From Desulfobacula sp. (GTDB lineage: Bacteria > Desulfobacterota > Desulfobacteria > Desulfobacterales > Desulfobacteraceae): 5,947 nt of DNA. The notes under the pieces were generated by a model. That model made no database searches. It saw only the letters and a list, made by a program, of their open reading frames with translations, and had not been told where the DNA came from. Positions 1 to 5,767 of this stretch are shown here, piece after piece. The translations under genes were made by a program, and so were the position numbers. Every line of letters begins with the position of its first letter. Position 1 is the first letter of the stretch. The stretch is taken from assembly GCA_027858355.1 (NCBI GenBank), contig JAQICW010000054.1, positions 1 through 5,947 of the forward strand, given 5' to 3'.

Positions 1-2
1 AT

Positions 3-410
3 GGATATTCACGTAAAAAATCATCAAAAACAATAGCAATGGCAGAGGCAGTTTCTATAATTGAAAAAGGATATCATGGTTCCAGGAACGGCTACGATGC
101 TGCATTTTTAGATGTTATGAATCCAGAAATAAATGGGCTTGAAATCGTTCTCCAGCAGTTTAAGGAAGTTATCATCTCTATATTGAGAAGTAAACATATT
201 CAATGGATTTATGACACCTATATTACGCCATTGGAATGGCCCATAAAAACTATTATTGCAGAAATTTTATTATATCAATGGAAACCTTTTTTGCCATTAA
301 ACATGAGGCAAATAGTTCCGGCCCAAATGGTTGATTGTATTCCTGATCTGATAAATGAAATCCAGATATCAAACGATAAGGTAAGAAAGCTAACAGGCGA
401 GGAAAATTAA
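3..410 (+). CDS. Hypothetical protein with receiver-like N-terminal remnant (5' partial)
   Basis: The frame is open from the left edge to the TAA at 408-410. The first internal ATG (39) has no ribosome binding site, so the gene probably starts outside the window. Counting from that ATG, residues 19-35 read like the third strand and following loop of a two-component receiver domain, with a phospho-acceptor-type Asp in FLDVMNPEINGLE (D25). The residues before it, including those upstream of ATG 39, fit the preceding helix. After about residue 43 the match ends: the conserved Thr/Ser and Lys positions of a receiver are not recognisable, and the last 80 residues are hydrophobic and aromatic-rich with a charged tail that I do not recognise. 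It could be a decayed response regulator joined to unrelated sequence, or a coincidental match. It lies 38 bases upstream of the primase on the same strand and could be co-transcribed with it. Confidence 0.45.
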   Translation, partial: GYSRKKSSKTIAMAEAVSIIEKGYHGSRNGYDAAFLDVMNPEINGLEIVLQQFKEVIISILRSKHIQWIYDTYITPLEWPIKTIIAEILLYQWKPFLPLNMRQIVPAQMVDCIPDLINEIQISNDKVRKLTGEEN

Positions 411-433
411 ATCTCTTAAATTTTTTTTTAAAA

Positions 434-444
434 GGGAGGGAAGG
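434..444 (+). promoter_or_regulatory. Shine-Dalgarno region of the primase gene
   Basis: The purine-rich GGGAGGGAAGG ends four bases before the ATG at 449 and offers two overlapping AGG cores. It fixes the start codon. Just upstream, a run of nine T (421-429) lies between TTAAA and TTTAA; I see no convincing -35/-10 pair in this 38-base gap. Confidence 0.7.
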
Positions 445-448
445 CAAA

Positions 449-1465
449 ATGTCTGTCAATGAAAAAAGGAATAATGCTGAAAAAATAGCTATATTCTTTG
501 ATCGTTTAGTTGCAAGAACTGATGTTTATGGCACCTATGACCCTGAAACCGGTAAAACTTTCCAAAGGAAAGAGTCTGTCACTAAACAAGTCATCATAGA
601 CCATTTACAGGGTAAGAAACCTTATGGAATGTACATGTTGGTAAAGGACAAGACAACCGTGCTTGTTATCGATTTTGATGATCACGATAAAAATCCACCT
701 GTGAAATTTATAAATCAGGCAAAACACTACAATATCCCGGCATACCTGGAAGTGAGCAAAAGCAAAGGCTGGCATGTGTGGATTTTTTTTGGCAAAGCAG
801 GAGTGAGTGCCATCAAGGCCAGGACCATGGCATATCAAATCCTTAATGATATAGATTCAGTTAATACTGAGGTTTTTCCAAAACAAAATTTTATTCCCAA
901 AGGAAGAAAAAGCTACGGAAATTTTGTTAATTGCCCGCTATTTGGGAAATTGATTCCTCAAGGTAAAACAATTTTTGTTGATCCGAACAATAATTTTTCA
1001 CCATATGAACAATGGTCATTTCTTAAAAATGTGAAATTGGTAACTGAGGATGACTTGGACGAACTCATAGAAATTAACGACTGGAAATTGGTTAATCAGT
1101 ATAAAAAGAAGATCTCTAAAAACACTTCTCTTGAGCCAAAGTTGAGGTATACGTTACAGGCTTTGCTTCCATGTGCCCAAAAAATGCTAAAGTCCGGTGT
1201 TACCAGATTACAAAGACTAACTTGTTTCAGGTTAGCAATACACCTTTGTGCGGCCGGTTTCGATGAAGAAATGTCTTATGAAATTCTTAGATTTTGGGCA
1301 AAGCGGAATAAACCAATTAATGGCAAACAAATTCTGACTGAAAAAGAAATAATGGATCAATGCAAAGACGGGTTCAAAACGAGGAATAGCTCGTATGGTT
1401 GTGGAGAGCCAGAAACATCTTCTTTTTGTTCCAAGCCTTGCCCTCTTTACAAAAAAAATAAATAA
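449..1465 (+). CDS. Archaeo-eukaryotic primase (TOTE-type AEP) with C-terminal four-cysteine PriL-like domain
   Basis: A 338-residue protein predicted to synthesise primers or polymerise nucleotides on a DNA template. Residues about 10-200 form an AEP catalytic domain. Motif I is VLVIDFDD (metal-binding D75 and D77), motif II is SKSKGWHVWIFF (H109), and motif III is TEVFPKQ (E141). Then come GRKSYGNFVNCPLFG and a FVDPNN...PYEQW segment, which match the late part of TOTE-system primases. Residues about 230-338 form a helical domain with cysteines at 242, 318, 327 and 331. Their arrangement (LPC near its start, YGC, FC, PC near its end) recalls the Fe-S domain of the primase large subunit PriL. 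The start is well supported by a purine-rich GGGAGGGAAGG just upstream. No helicase or nuclease domain is fused, unlike full TOTE proteins. The role is probably replication of the element. A defence or CRISPR-associated prim-pol role is possible, but nothing in the window supports it. Confidence 0.85.
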   Translation: MSVNEKRNNAEKIAIFFDRLVARTDVYGTYDPETGKTFQRKESVTKQVIIDHLQGKKPYGMYMLVKDKTTVLVIDFDDHDKNPPVKFINQAKHYNIPAYLEVSKSKGWHVWIFFGKAGVSAIKARTMAYQILNDIDSVNTEVFPKQNFIPKGRKSYGNFVNCPLFGKLIPQGKTIFVDPNNNFSPYEQWSFLKNVKLVTEDDLDELIEINDWKLVNQYKKKISKNTSLEPKLRYTLQALLPCAQKMLKSGVTRLQRLTCFRLAIHLCAAGFDEEMSYEILRFWAKRNKPINGKQILTEKEIMDQCKDGFKTRNSSYGCGEPETSSFCSKPCPLYKKNK

Positions 1466-1494
1466 AAAATAACTTGCTCACAGAAGCAACGTTT

Positions 1495-1857
1495 ATGAAC
1501 CTTAAAGATTTACTGGATAACAATTTAAAAGTCATTGGCATGCAACAATTACAAAAACAATTAGGTCGACCATTAAAAACAAAAGATGTCGCCAGTTTTT
1601 TAGGACTTGACGTAAAAACGGTAAGGCAATATTATCTGGAGTTAGGTGGAATACGCTTGGGTCGCCACTATTTGTTTTTTGAAAAGGAGGTTATTAATGC
1701 CATACAAAAGAAAAGACAAGTGGGTAGCTCAGGTAAGAAAAAATGGCAAGAGGAACGAGAAGATGTTTCGAACAAAAAAGGAGGCCATCAACTGGGAAAA
1801 CGAAACGCAGAAAAATCTATTCAGCGATTGTCAGAGAAACATGACCTGTTTAGCTGA
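1495..1857 (+). CDS. Small helix-turn-helix DNA-binding protein, excisionase/AlpA-like
   Basis: A protein of about 120 residues. From the ATG at 1495, residues about 28-70 form a helix-turn-helix of the MerR/excisionase type. TKDVASFLGLDVKTVRQYY gives the two helices, followed by a short strand pair (GGIRLGRHYLFF) and the helix EKEVINAIQ. Such proteins act as recombination directionality factors or as regulators of integrase and excision genes in mobile elements. The gene follows the primase by 29 bases and precedes the integrase. Its last third (roughly from VGSSGKKKW on) is a basic, low-complexity tail encoded entirely within the integrase gene in another frame, an overlap of 161 bases. A TTG at 1474 would add seven residues; I prefer ATG 1495 because a weak GAAG sits eight bases before it, but neither start is strong. 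The HTH assignment is firmer than the excisionase role. Confidence 0.7.
   Translation: MNLKDLLDNNLKVIGMQQLQKQLGRPLKTKDVASFLGLDVKTVRQYYLELGGIRLGRHYLFFEKEVINAIQKKRQVGSSGKKKWQEEREDVSNKKGGHQLGKRNAEKSIQRLSEKHDLFS
1682..1690 (+). promoter_or_regulatory. Strong Shine-Dalgarno of the integrase, inside the HTH gene
   Basis: AAAAGGAGG is followed by six bases and the ATG at 1697. It decides the integrase start over the upstream in-frame ATG at 1646, which lacks a ribosome binding site and would only add residues read from the HTH coding sequence in a second frame. Its location inside the HTH gene suggests translational coupling. Confidence 0.8.
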
Positions 1858-2800
1858 ATGGGCTGAACAATATTTGGATTTTAGCCAGGTAAGGTTTGTT
1901 GCAAAAACCTATGATGAAAAAAAATCTGCGTTTAAACGCTTTTTCAAAGAAGTTGATGCTACTTTATCGGTGGTGGATTTGAACATGACAATGACGCTTA
2001 AATTTTTGCAAAATCAGTTAAAAAATAGATCTGGGTATGGAGCCAATAAAGATCGGAAAAATCTTTTAGCTGGTTGGAATTGGGGAAATAAATACATGGA
2101 CCCTAATCTACCCCTGCTCAATCCCTTTTTGGTTGAGAAAATGCCTGAAGAAAGAAGTCCGAGGTATGTTCCCCCTGAAAAGGATTTCTGGAAAGTGTTT
2201 AATCTTACAGAAGGACAAGATCGGATCATGCTCTTAACATTTCTTCATCTTGCTGCACGGAGAAGTGAATTATTCAGACTTAAATGGTCAGATGTTGATT
2301 TTGAAAATCTTCGAATTAGATTATGGACCCGGAAAAGGAAAAATGGGGCTTTAGAGCCAGACTGGCTTCCCATGACTGATGAGCTGAATCAGGCCCTTGC
2401 AGGGTGGAAAGAAGAAATTCCAATTAAAGGGAACAAGCAGGTGTTTATTTGTTTGGAAAGATTTTCGTTTTGTAAAGATCGTTATGGAGAGCCATTTGAA
2501 AAACGCCAGCATTTTATGGGTAAGTTGTGTGAAAAAGCTGGTGTTGAAAAATTTGGTTTTCATGCTATCAGACATTTTACAGCTTCTTCACTCTACAATC
2601 TTGGCTGTGATTTATCTGAGATTCAAGCCATACTCAGGCATAAAAGTCCAAGTACAACTGAAAGGTATTTGAAGAGTATCGGAATTGAAAAAGTAAGAGG
2701 TTCGCTTGAAAAGTTTTCTAAACACCACCATGGGAATATTAAAATAAATCCCGGTAAAATAGAAATTTGGAAAAGCGAAGAAATAAAAAAAGCCGTCTAA
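1697..2800 (+). CDS. int: Tyrosine recombinase (phage-type integrase)
   Basis: A 367-residue site-specific recombinase that would join the element to the tRNA site and, with a directionality factor, excise it. From the ATG at 1697, the first 35 residues (MPYKRKDKWVAQVRKNGKR onward) look like an arm-type DNA-binding domain, and residues about 50-130 like the core-binding SAM-like domain. The catalytic domain carries the expected residues: R188 in AARRSEL, a beta-hairpin Lys near 213 in TRKRKNG, H289 and R292 in HAIRH, H315 in LRHKS, and the nucleophile Y324 in TTERYLK. All catalytic positions are present, so the enzyme appears intact. Length is normal for phage and island integrases. The tail after Y324 is charged and of no known fold. 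The gene reads towards, and stops 55 bases short of, the tRNA-Glu 3' end, which supports that tRNA as the attachment site. Confidence 0.95.
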   Translation: MPYKRKDKWVAQVRKNGKRNEKMFRTKKEAINWENETQKNLFSDCQRNMTCLAEWAEQYLDFSQVRFVAKTYDEKKSAFKRFFKEVDATLSVVDLNMTMTLKFLQNQLKNRSGYGANKDRKNLLAGWNWGNKYMDPNLPLLNPFLVEKMPEERSPRYVPPEKDFWKVFNLTEGQDRIMLLTFLHLAARRSELFRLKWSDVDFENLRIRLWTRKRKNGALEPDWLPMTDELNQALAGWKEEIPIKGNKQVFICLERFSFCKDRYGEPFEKRQHFMGKLCEKAGVEKFGFHAIRHFTASSLYNLGCDLSEIQAILRHKSPSTTERYLKSIGIEKVRGSLEKFSKHHHGNIKINPGKIEIWKSEEIKKAV

Positions 2801-2801
2801 C

Positions 2802-2815
2802 GAGCCGGTTGGCTC
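2802..2815. terminator. Short hairpin between integrase and tRNA-Glu, possible weak terminator
   Basis: GAGCC and GGCTC form a perfect five-pair stem around a GGTT loop directly after the integrase stop codon. On the + strand the nearest T run (CTTTT) is about ten bases further on. On the - strand, transcripts leaving the tRNA gene would meet the same hairpin and then seven U (from A 2785-2791), again after about ten bases. In that direction an alternative AGCC/GGCT pairing would sit directly before the U run. Neither form is a textbook intrinsic terminator, but the hairpin is the only candidate between these convergent genes. Confidence 0.4.
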
Positions 2816-2855
2816 TTAGAATGCTCTTTTAAAAATTGTAACTTATTTATTTTGT

Positions 2856-2890
2856 TGGTGATCCCACGGGGAATCGAACCCCGGTTTCCG
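2856..2890. other. Candidate attachment site (att) in the tRNA-Glu 3' half
   Basis: Inferred from context: an intact tyrosine integrase ends next to the 3' end of this tRNA. The T arm, 3' acceptor strand and CCA are the segment usually duplicated by such integrations. The exact core cannot be set without the partner copy, which is not in this window. Confidence 0.45.
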
Positions 2891-2930
2891 GCGTGAGAGG
2901 CCAGCGTCCTAACCGCTAGACGATGGGACC
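2856..2930 (-). tRNA. tRNA-Glu (anticodon CTC)
   Basis: Read on the - strand, the sequence begins GGTCCCATCGTCTAGCGG and folds into a full cloverleaf. The seven-pair acceptor stem is GGTCCCA with TGGGATC (one G-U pair). The D loop contains AGCGGTTA. The anticodon stem CTGGC/GCCGG encloses the loop CTCTCAC, giving anticodon CTC, which reads GAG (Glu). The T stem CGGGG/CCCCG encloses TTCGATT. The discriminator A is followed by a genome-encoded CCA (2858-2856). The gene is intact, as expected if an integrating element restores the 3' end. It lies downstream of, and in the same direction as, the transglycosylase operon but has its own promoter. Confidence 0.97.
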
Positions 2931-2947
2931 TTAAAAAAGTACCTATA

Positions 2948-2974
2948 CTTATATTAAAGCCTGTAGATTGTCAA
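2948..2974 (-). promoter_or_regulatory. Probable sigma-70 promoter of tRNA-Glu
   Basis: On the - strand a perfect -35 box TTGACA (2974-2969) is followed, after 15 bases, by TATAAG (2953-2948) as -10. Transcription would start near 2941, about ten bases before the mature tRNA 5' end. The spacer is two bases shorter than the optimum of 17, so the true -10 could be a neighbouring AT-rich hexamer. Confidence 0.6.
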
Positions 2975-3000
2975 ATAAAATTGCCGTCTTATGCAGGCTT
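2957..3000 (-). repeat. Seven-base inverted repeat at the end of the transglycosylase operon
   Basis: AAGCCTG (2957-2963) and CAGGCTT (2994-3000) are perfect inverted copies about 30 bases apart. On the - strand the second arm is followed by TTTAAT, so this could be a weak long-loop terminator for the operon. One arm lies in the last codons of the small membrane protein gene and the other in the spacer of the tRNA promoter. Chance pairing is quite possible. Confidence 0.3.
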
Positions 3001-3195
3001 GTTTCTTTGTCCTTTTTTAAAACCAAAGATAAGATAGATCAGCCAGCCTATGATGGGAACAATGGCAATAAAGTGCCAGATGATTTTAGCTTTTGTTGAT
3101 CCGAAATCCTTAAGGATGATATCGGTTAAGGCCAGCATGGTCAAGCCAAAGGAGATGGCTGAAACAAGCAGGACATATAAAACGGTTTGGTCCAT
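2989..3195 (-). CDS. Small two-helix membrane protein, PLDc_N-like
   Basis: A 68-residue protein with two predicted membrane helices: residues about 4-26 (LYVLLVSAISFGLTMLAL) and about 38-58 (IIWHFIAIVPIIGWLIYLIF). It ends in a positively charged tail (KKGQRNKPA). The second helix, with a Trp before it and a P-x-x-G-x-x-x-Y core, matches the PLDc_N domain found at the N-terminus of cardiolipin synthases and as free-standing small membrane proteins. No phospholipase catalytic motif is present, so no enzymatic role should be assigned. The gene starts ten bases after the transglycosylase stop codon; its AAGG Shine-Dalgarno (3207-3204) overlaps that stop, so the two genes are very likely co-transcribed and translationally linked. 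The function of stand-alone PLDc_N proteins is not established. Confidence 0.8.
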   Translation of the reverse strand: MDQTVLYVLLVSAISFGLTMLALTDIILKDFGSTKAKIIWHFIAIVPIIGWLIYLIFGFKKGQRNKPA

Positions 3196-3205
3196 ACAGG
3201 AAGCC

Positions 3206-4090
3206 TTACCCTTTTAACTTGTCTGAAATTTTTAACAGCGTATCCACATAGTAATTGCTGTGGTTGTACCTGAAAAGGACCTCATGCTGTTTTTGTCTTG
3301 CAATCCCCGGTTCCCAGCCATGATGTTTCAGGTAGTTGGCCACACTGGAAATAGCATCTGCATGGGTAAAAAGATCTATTTTGCCATCATTATTCCCATC
3401 TTTGGCAAGCGTGAGAGCATTGGAAGGCATGAATTGAGAAATCCCCATGGCGCCTGCATATGATCCTTTGAGGGTTTCAGGGGCAAGTCCCTCTTGTTTG
3501 GTATATTTGATGAGAGCCTTAAGTTCTTTATATCCCCATTTTGATCGCCTCTCAACCTTTTTTATAAAAGCCTCTTTATTCGGTTTTTTCTTGTCAGGTA
3601 TGGAGTCCCAGATCCTTTCTCTCAATGCTTCATCTGTCAAAGCAGCCATGGTGGAAAGGGTGTTAATAACTATGTGTGGTCCAAGGTATGTTCCAAGCCG
3701 TGTTTCAACAAGCAAAATTGCAGTGATAATAGTTCTATCAACACCGTATCTTTTTTGTGCCTGGTTAAGTTCATCCTTATATGTATCTATATATTTAAGT
3801 GCAGAGGCAATCGATTTTTCTGATGTGAACTGGTCATAATTAAGGCTTGACTCAGTATGGATAAAAAAAGAGGAAACACCTTTGGGAGTAAAAAAAACAC
3901 TTTTATTGGAAAATAGCGGTTCTATTGTTTCTTTTTCAAACCCATCCTGGATAAGTCGCTGGATTAGTTTATCAAACTCATTGCCTTTCACGGCTTCCTG
4001 GCCTGATAGAGGAGAAGACAGGATTAAAAAAATGGTAAAAATCAAAAGAATCTTAAGCCGGATGTGTGATGATGACAACTTCATTTCCAT
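3206..4090 (-). CDS. Secreted lytic murein transglycosylase, MltB family
   Basis: A 294-residue enzyme predicted to cleave the MurNAc-GlcNAc bond of peptidoglycan with formation of 1,6-anhydro-MurNAc. Residues 1-30 form a signal peptide (basic start, hydrophobic core LLIFTIFLIL, small residues near 26-30). No lipobox cysteine is present, so the protein should be soluble in the periplasm, unlike the E. coli MltB lipoprotein. The catalytic Glu is E129 in AILLVETRLG. YAGAMGISQFMPSN (211-224) is the second family motif, and residues 231-242 (DGNNDGKIDLF) form the EF-hand-like calcium loop known from Slt35/MltB, followed by DAISSVANYLKHHGW. The C-terminal peptidoglycan-binding domain of some relatives is missing. 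Start 4090 is chosen; ATG 4084, two codons later, is an alternative. The upstream Shine-Dalgarno (GGGGG about 13 bases away) is poor. The gene forms an operon with the small membrane protein downstream. Confidence 0.93.
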   Translation of the reverse strand: MEMKLSSSHIRLKILLIFTIFLILSSPLSGQEAVKGNEFDKLIQRLIQDGFEKETIEPLFSNKSVFFTPKGVSSFFIHTESSLNYDQFTSEKSIASALKYIDTYKDELNQAQKRYGVDRTIITAILLVETRLGTYLGPHIVINTLSTMAALTDEALRERIWDSIPDKKKPNKEAFIKKVERRSKWGYKELKALIKYTKQEGLAPETLKGSYAGAMGISQFMPSNALTLAKDGNNDGKIDLFTHADAISSVANYLKHHGWEPGIARQKQHEVLFRYNHSNYYVDTLLKISDKLKG

Positions 4091-4140
4091 GATTTTGGCC
4101 TACCCCCTTTTTATTTTTCAACCCTGGACAAAATATCACA

Positions 4141-4171
4141 AAATTGTAAAATCCCCATAGGGTTACAATTT
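4141..4171. repeat. Inverted repeat upstream of the transglycosylase operon
   Basis: AAATTGTAA (4141-4149) and TTACAATTT (4163-4171) are perfect inverted copies around a 13-base loop. The loop itself holds CCC-ATA-GGG, so the hairpin can extend with a small bulge. A T run follows on the + strand. Since no + strand gene precedes it, an mRNA 5' leader structure or protein-binding site for the - strand operon is as likely as termination. The rest of the 4091-4250 spacer is AT-rich; a TATAAG (4183-4178, - strand) could be a -10 box, but no good -35 accompanies it. Confidence 0.5.
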
Positions 4172-4241
4172 TTTATTCTTATAGCCTATTTTTTTTCAGA
4201 TTGCATTAAAAAAATCAAAAGAAAAATAATCACACTGGGGA

Positions 4242-4291
4242 CTTTAAAGAAAACACCCGGTCACCAACAATTTCAATGACCGGATGTTTTT
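4242..4291 (-). terminator. Intrinsic terminator of glnA
   Basis: On the - strand, ACATCCGGTCA (4287-4277) pairs with TGACCGGGTGT (4263-4253) in an 11-pair stem with one G-U pair and a 13-base loop. TTTC TTT follows, and a run of A precedes it that can extend the stem. It begins 24 bases after the glnA stop codon. On the + strand the stem has one mismatch but is followed by six T, so it might also work in reverse. Confidence 0.88.
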
Positions 4292-4314
4292 TGTCATGGA
4301 TATTTTAGCAGGAG

Positions 4315-5727
4315 TTAAATGTCGTAGTAAAGATAAAATTCATGGGGGTGAGGACGACTTCTGACCGGATCTACTTCATTTTCCATTTTATAGGCAATCC
4401 AGTATTCGATCACGTCTTTGGTAAACACATCCCCTTTCAGCAGAAAGTCATGGTCTTCTTTCAGAGCATTCAGCGCTTCTTCCAAAGAACCGGGTGCAGA
4501 TTCCATTTCTGCAAGTTCTTCCGGTGGAAGATCATAAATATTTTTATCCATTGGATCACCCGGATCCATCTTGTTCTGAATTCCATCAATCATGGCCATT
4601 GCAATGGCTGCAAAAGCCATGTACCCATTGCATGAGGGATCAGGAGTCCGAAATTCAATCCGCTTTGCTTTAGGTGATCCTGAATACATGGGCAGACGGA
4701 TGGCAGCACTTCTGTTCCGGCTTGAATAAGCAAGATTAATCGGCGCCTCAAAGCCAGGAACCAACCTTTTGTAAGAGTTGGTTGTGGGGTTTGTGATGGC
4801 ACAAAGGGCTTTGCAATGCTTCATGATTCCGCCGATAGCGTAAAGCGCATCCTGGGACATACCGGCATATTTATTGCCGGCAAATAAGGGAACCCCGTCT
4901 TTCCAGAAACTCATATGGGTGTGCATGCCGCTTCCATTGTCACCATACAATGGTTTAGGCATAAATGTGACTGTATGATCATATTTAGCAGCAACATTTT
5001 TAAGGACATATTTAAACCATGCAAGACTGTCTCCCATGTTTAACAGGGAATCAAATCGAAGATCGATTTCAGATTGACCAGCTGCGCCTACTTCATGGTG
5101 CTGACATTCCATGGCAATCCCGAGATCTTCCAGGATCAGCATCATCTCTGTTCTCATGTCCTGGTATTTATCTGCAGGGGGCAAGGGGAAATATCCTTGT
5201 TTCGGTCGGATTTTGTGTCCAAGGTTGGGCATTTCATCTGAACCGGTATTCCAATGGGCTTCAGGAGAATCAATCTCAAAAAAAGACGCATTGGGTTCGG
5301 AAGAATAGCGAATATTGCTGAAGATGAAAAATTCAGGTTCAGGTCCAACATAGATGGTATCTCCCAGGCCCGTGCTTTTGATATATTGTTCAACTTTTTT
5401 AGCAATGCCCCTTGGATCCCGGCTATAAGCTTCCATGGTAATGGGATCATGGATATTCCCTACGATGGCAAGGGTTGGGACCTTGAAAAAGGGATCAATT
5501 TTAGCAGTTCCGGCTTCAGGGATAACAAGCATATCAGAATTATCAATGTTCTGCCATGCCCTCATGCTTGATCCATCAAATCCAAACCCGTCTTCAAATG
5601 AGTATTCTCCAAACTCACAAATCGGGACTGAAAAATGCTGCCATGTGCCGATGAAATCCATGTACCGGAGATCAACAACTTTTACATTATTTTCTTTGAT
5701 CATTGCAATTACATCTTTAGGTGTCAT
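4315..5727 (-). CDS. glnA: Glutamine synthetase, type I
   Basis: A 470-residue cytoplasmic enzyme that makes glutamine from glutamate, ammonia and ATP, forming a dodecamer in this family. The length is that of full GSI. Visible signatures are DGSS (51-54) in the N-terminal beta-grasp domain, GPEPEFF (128-134) with metal ligands, CQHHEVG (208-214), the ATP-site motif GDNGSGMHTH (262-271), and the segment around RLVPGFEAPIN (321-331) and SSRNRSAAIR (335-344) with substrate-binding arginines. Y398 in KNIYDLPPEE matches the tyrosine adenylylated by GlnE in GSI-beta enzymes, so regulation by adenylylation is likely. The start is supported by TAAGGA (5740-5735) eight bases upstream. A PII gene ends 40 bases upstream on the same strand with no terminator between, indicating a PII-glnA operon. 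A strong hairpin terminator follows the stop codon. Confidence 0.98.
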   Translation of the reverse strand: MTPKDVIAMIKENNVKVVDLRYMDFIGTWQHFSVPICEFGEYSFEDGFGFDGSSMRAWQNIDNSDMLVIPEAGTAKIDPFFKVPTLAIVGNIHDPITMEAYSRDPRGIAKKVEQYIKSTGLGDTIYVGPEPEFFIFSNIRYSSEPNASFFEIDSPEAHWNTGSDEMPNLGHKIRPKQGYFPLPPADKYQDMRTEMMLILEDLGIAMECQHHEVGAAGQSEIDLRFDSLLNMGDSLAWFKYVLKNVAAKYDHTVTFMPKPLYGDNGSGMHTHMSFWKDGVPLFAGNKYAGMSQDALYAIGGIMKHCKALCAITNPTTNSYKRLVPGFEAPINLAYSSRNRSAAIRLPMYSGSPKAKRIEFRTPDPSCNGYMAFAAIAMAMIDGIQNKMDPGDPMDKNIYDLPPEELAEMESAPGSLEEALNALKEDHDFLLKGDVFTKDVIEYWIAYKMENEVDPVRSRPHPHEFYLYYDI

Positions 5728-5767
5728 TTTTTTTTCCTTATTTTAATAATAGGGTTATAAATATATA

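Larger units (their letters stand above)
1..2890. mobile_element. Right end of an integrative element inserted at tRNA-Glu
   Basis: A tyrosine recombinase, a small HTH protein of excisionase/AlpA type and an AEP primase lie head to tail, and the integrase ends 55 bases from the 3' end of a tRNA gene facing it. Established knowledge: tyrosine integrases of phages, phage satellites and integrative elements often use tRNA 3' ends as attB and sit next to the resulting att site. The genes right of the tRNA are ordinary housekeeping genes. The left boundary is not in the window: I saw no second copy of the tRNA 3' end in bases 1-450. Whether this is a satellite, a prophage remnant or another genomic island cannot be told, since no capsid, helicase or conjugation gene is visible. 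Confidence 0.6.

Noticed and set aside
1..36. Eleven-codon frame starting at base 1
   Set aside because: It is too short and lies in a different frame from the longer open frame that covers the same bases.
1646..1696. Longer integrase start at the ATG at 1646
   Set aside because: There is no ribosome binding site, and the extra 17 residues are read out of frame from the HTH domain. ATG 1697 has an excellent AAGGAGG at the right distance.
1690..1730. Programmed frameshift fusing the HTH protein to the integrase
   Set aside because: A +1 shift would be needed, and I see no typical slippery site. The integrase has its own strong ribosome binding site, so separate translation explains the layout better.
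2781..2989. Imperfect direct repeat AAATAAAA + 2-3 bases + GCCGTCT at 2781-2798 and 2973-2989, flanking the tRNA
   Set aside because: Half of it is AT-rich low complexity and the specific part is only seven bases. The copies enclose the tRNA rather than bounding an element, so chance is the simplest reading.
3260..4160. Plus-strand open frames opposite the transglycosylase gene
   Set aside because: The - strand gene has all MltB motifs and a signal peptide; the + strand frames show no domain features.
4315..5746. Several open frames of 65-105 codons on both strands within and opposite glnA
   Set aside because: They overlap a full-length, well conserved glutamine synthetase in other frames, lack ribosome binding sites and resemble no protein family. 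They are coding shadows.
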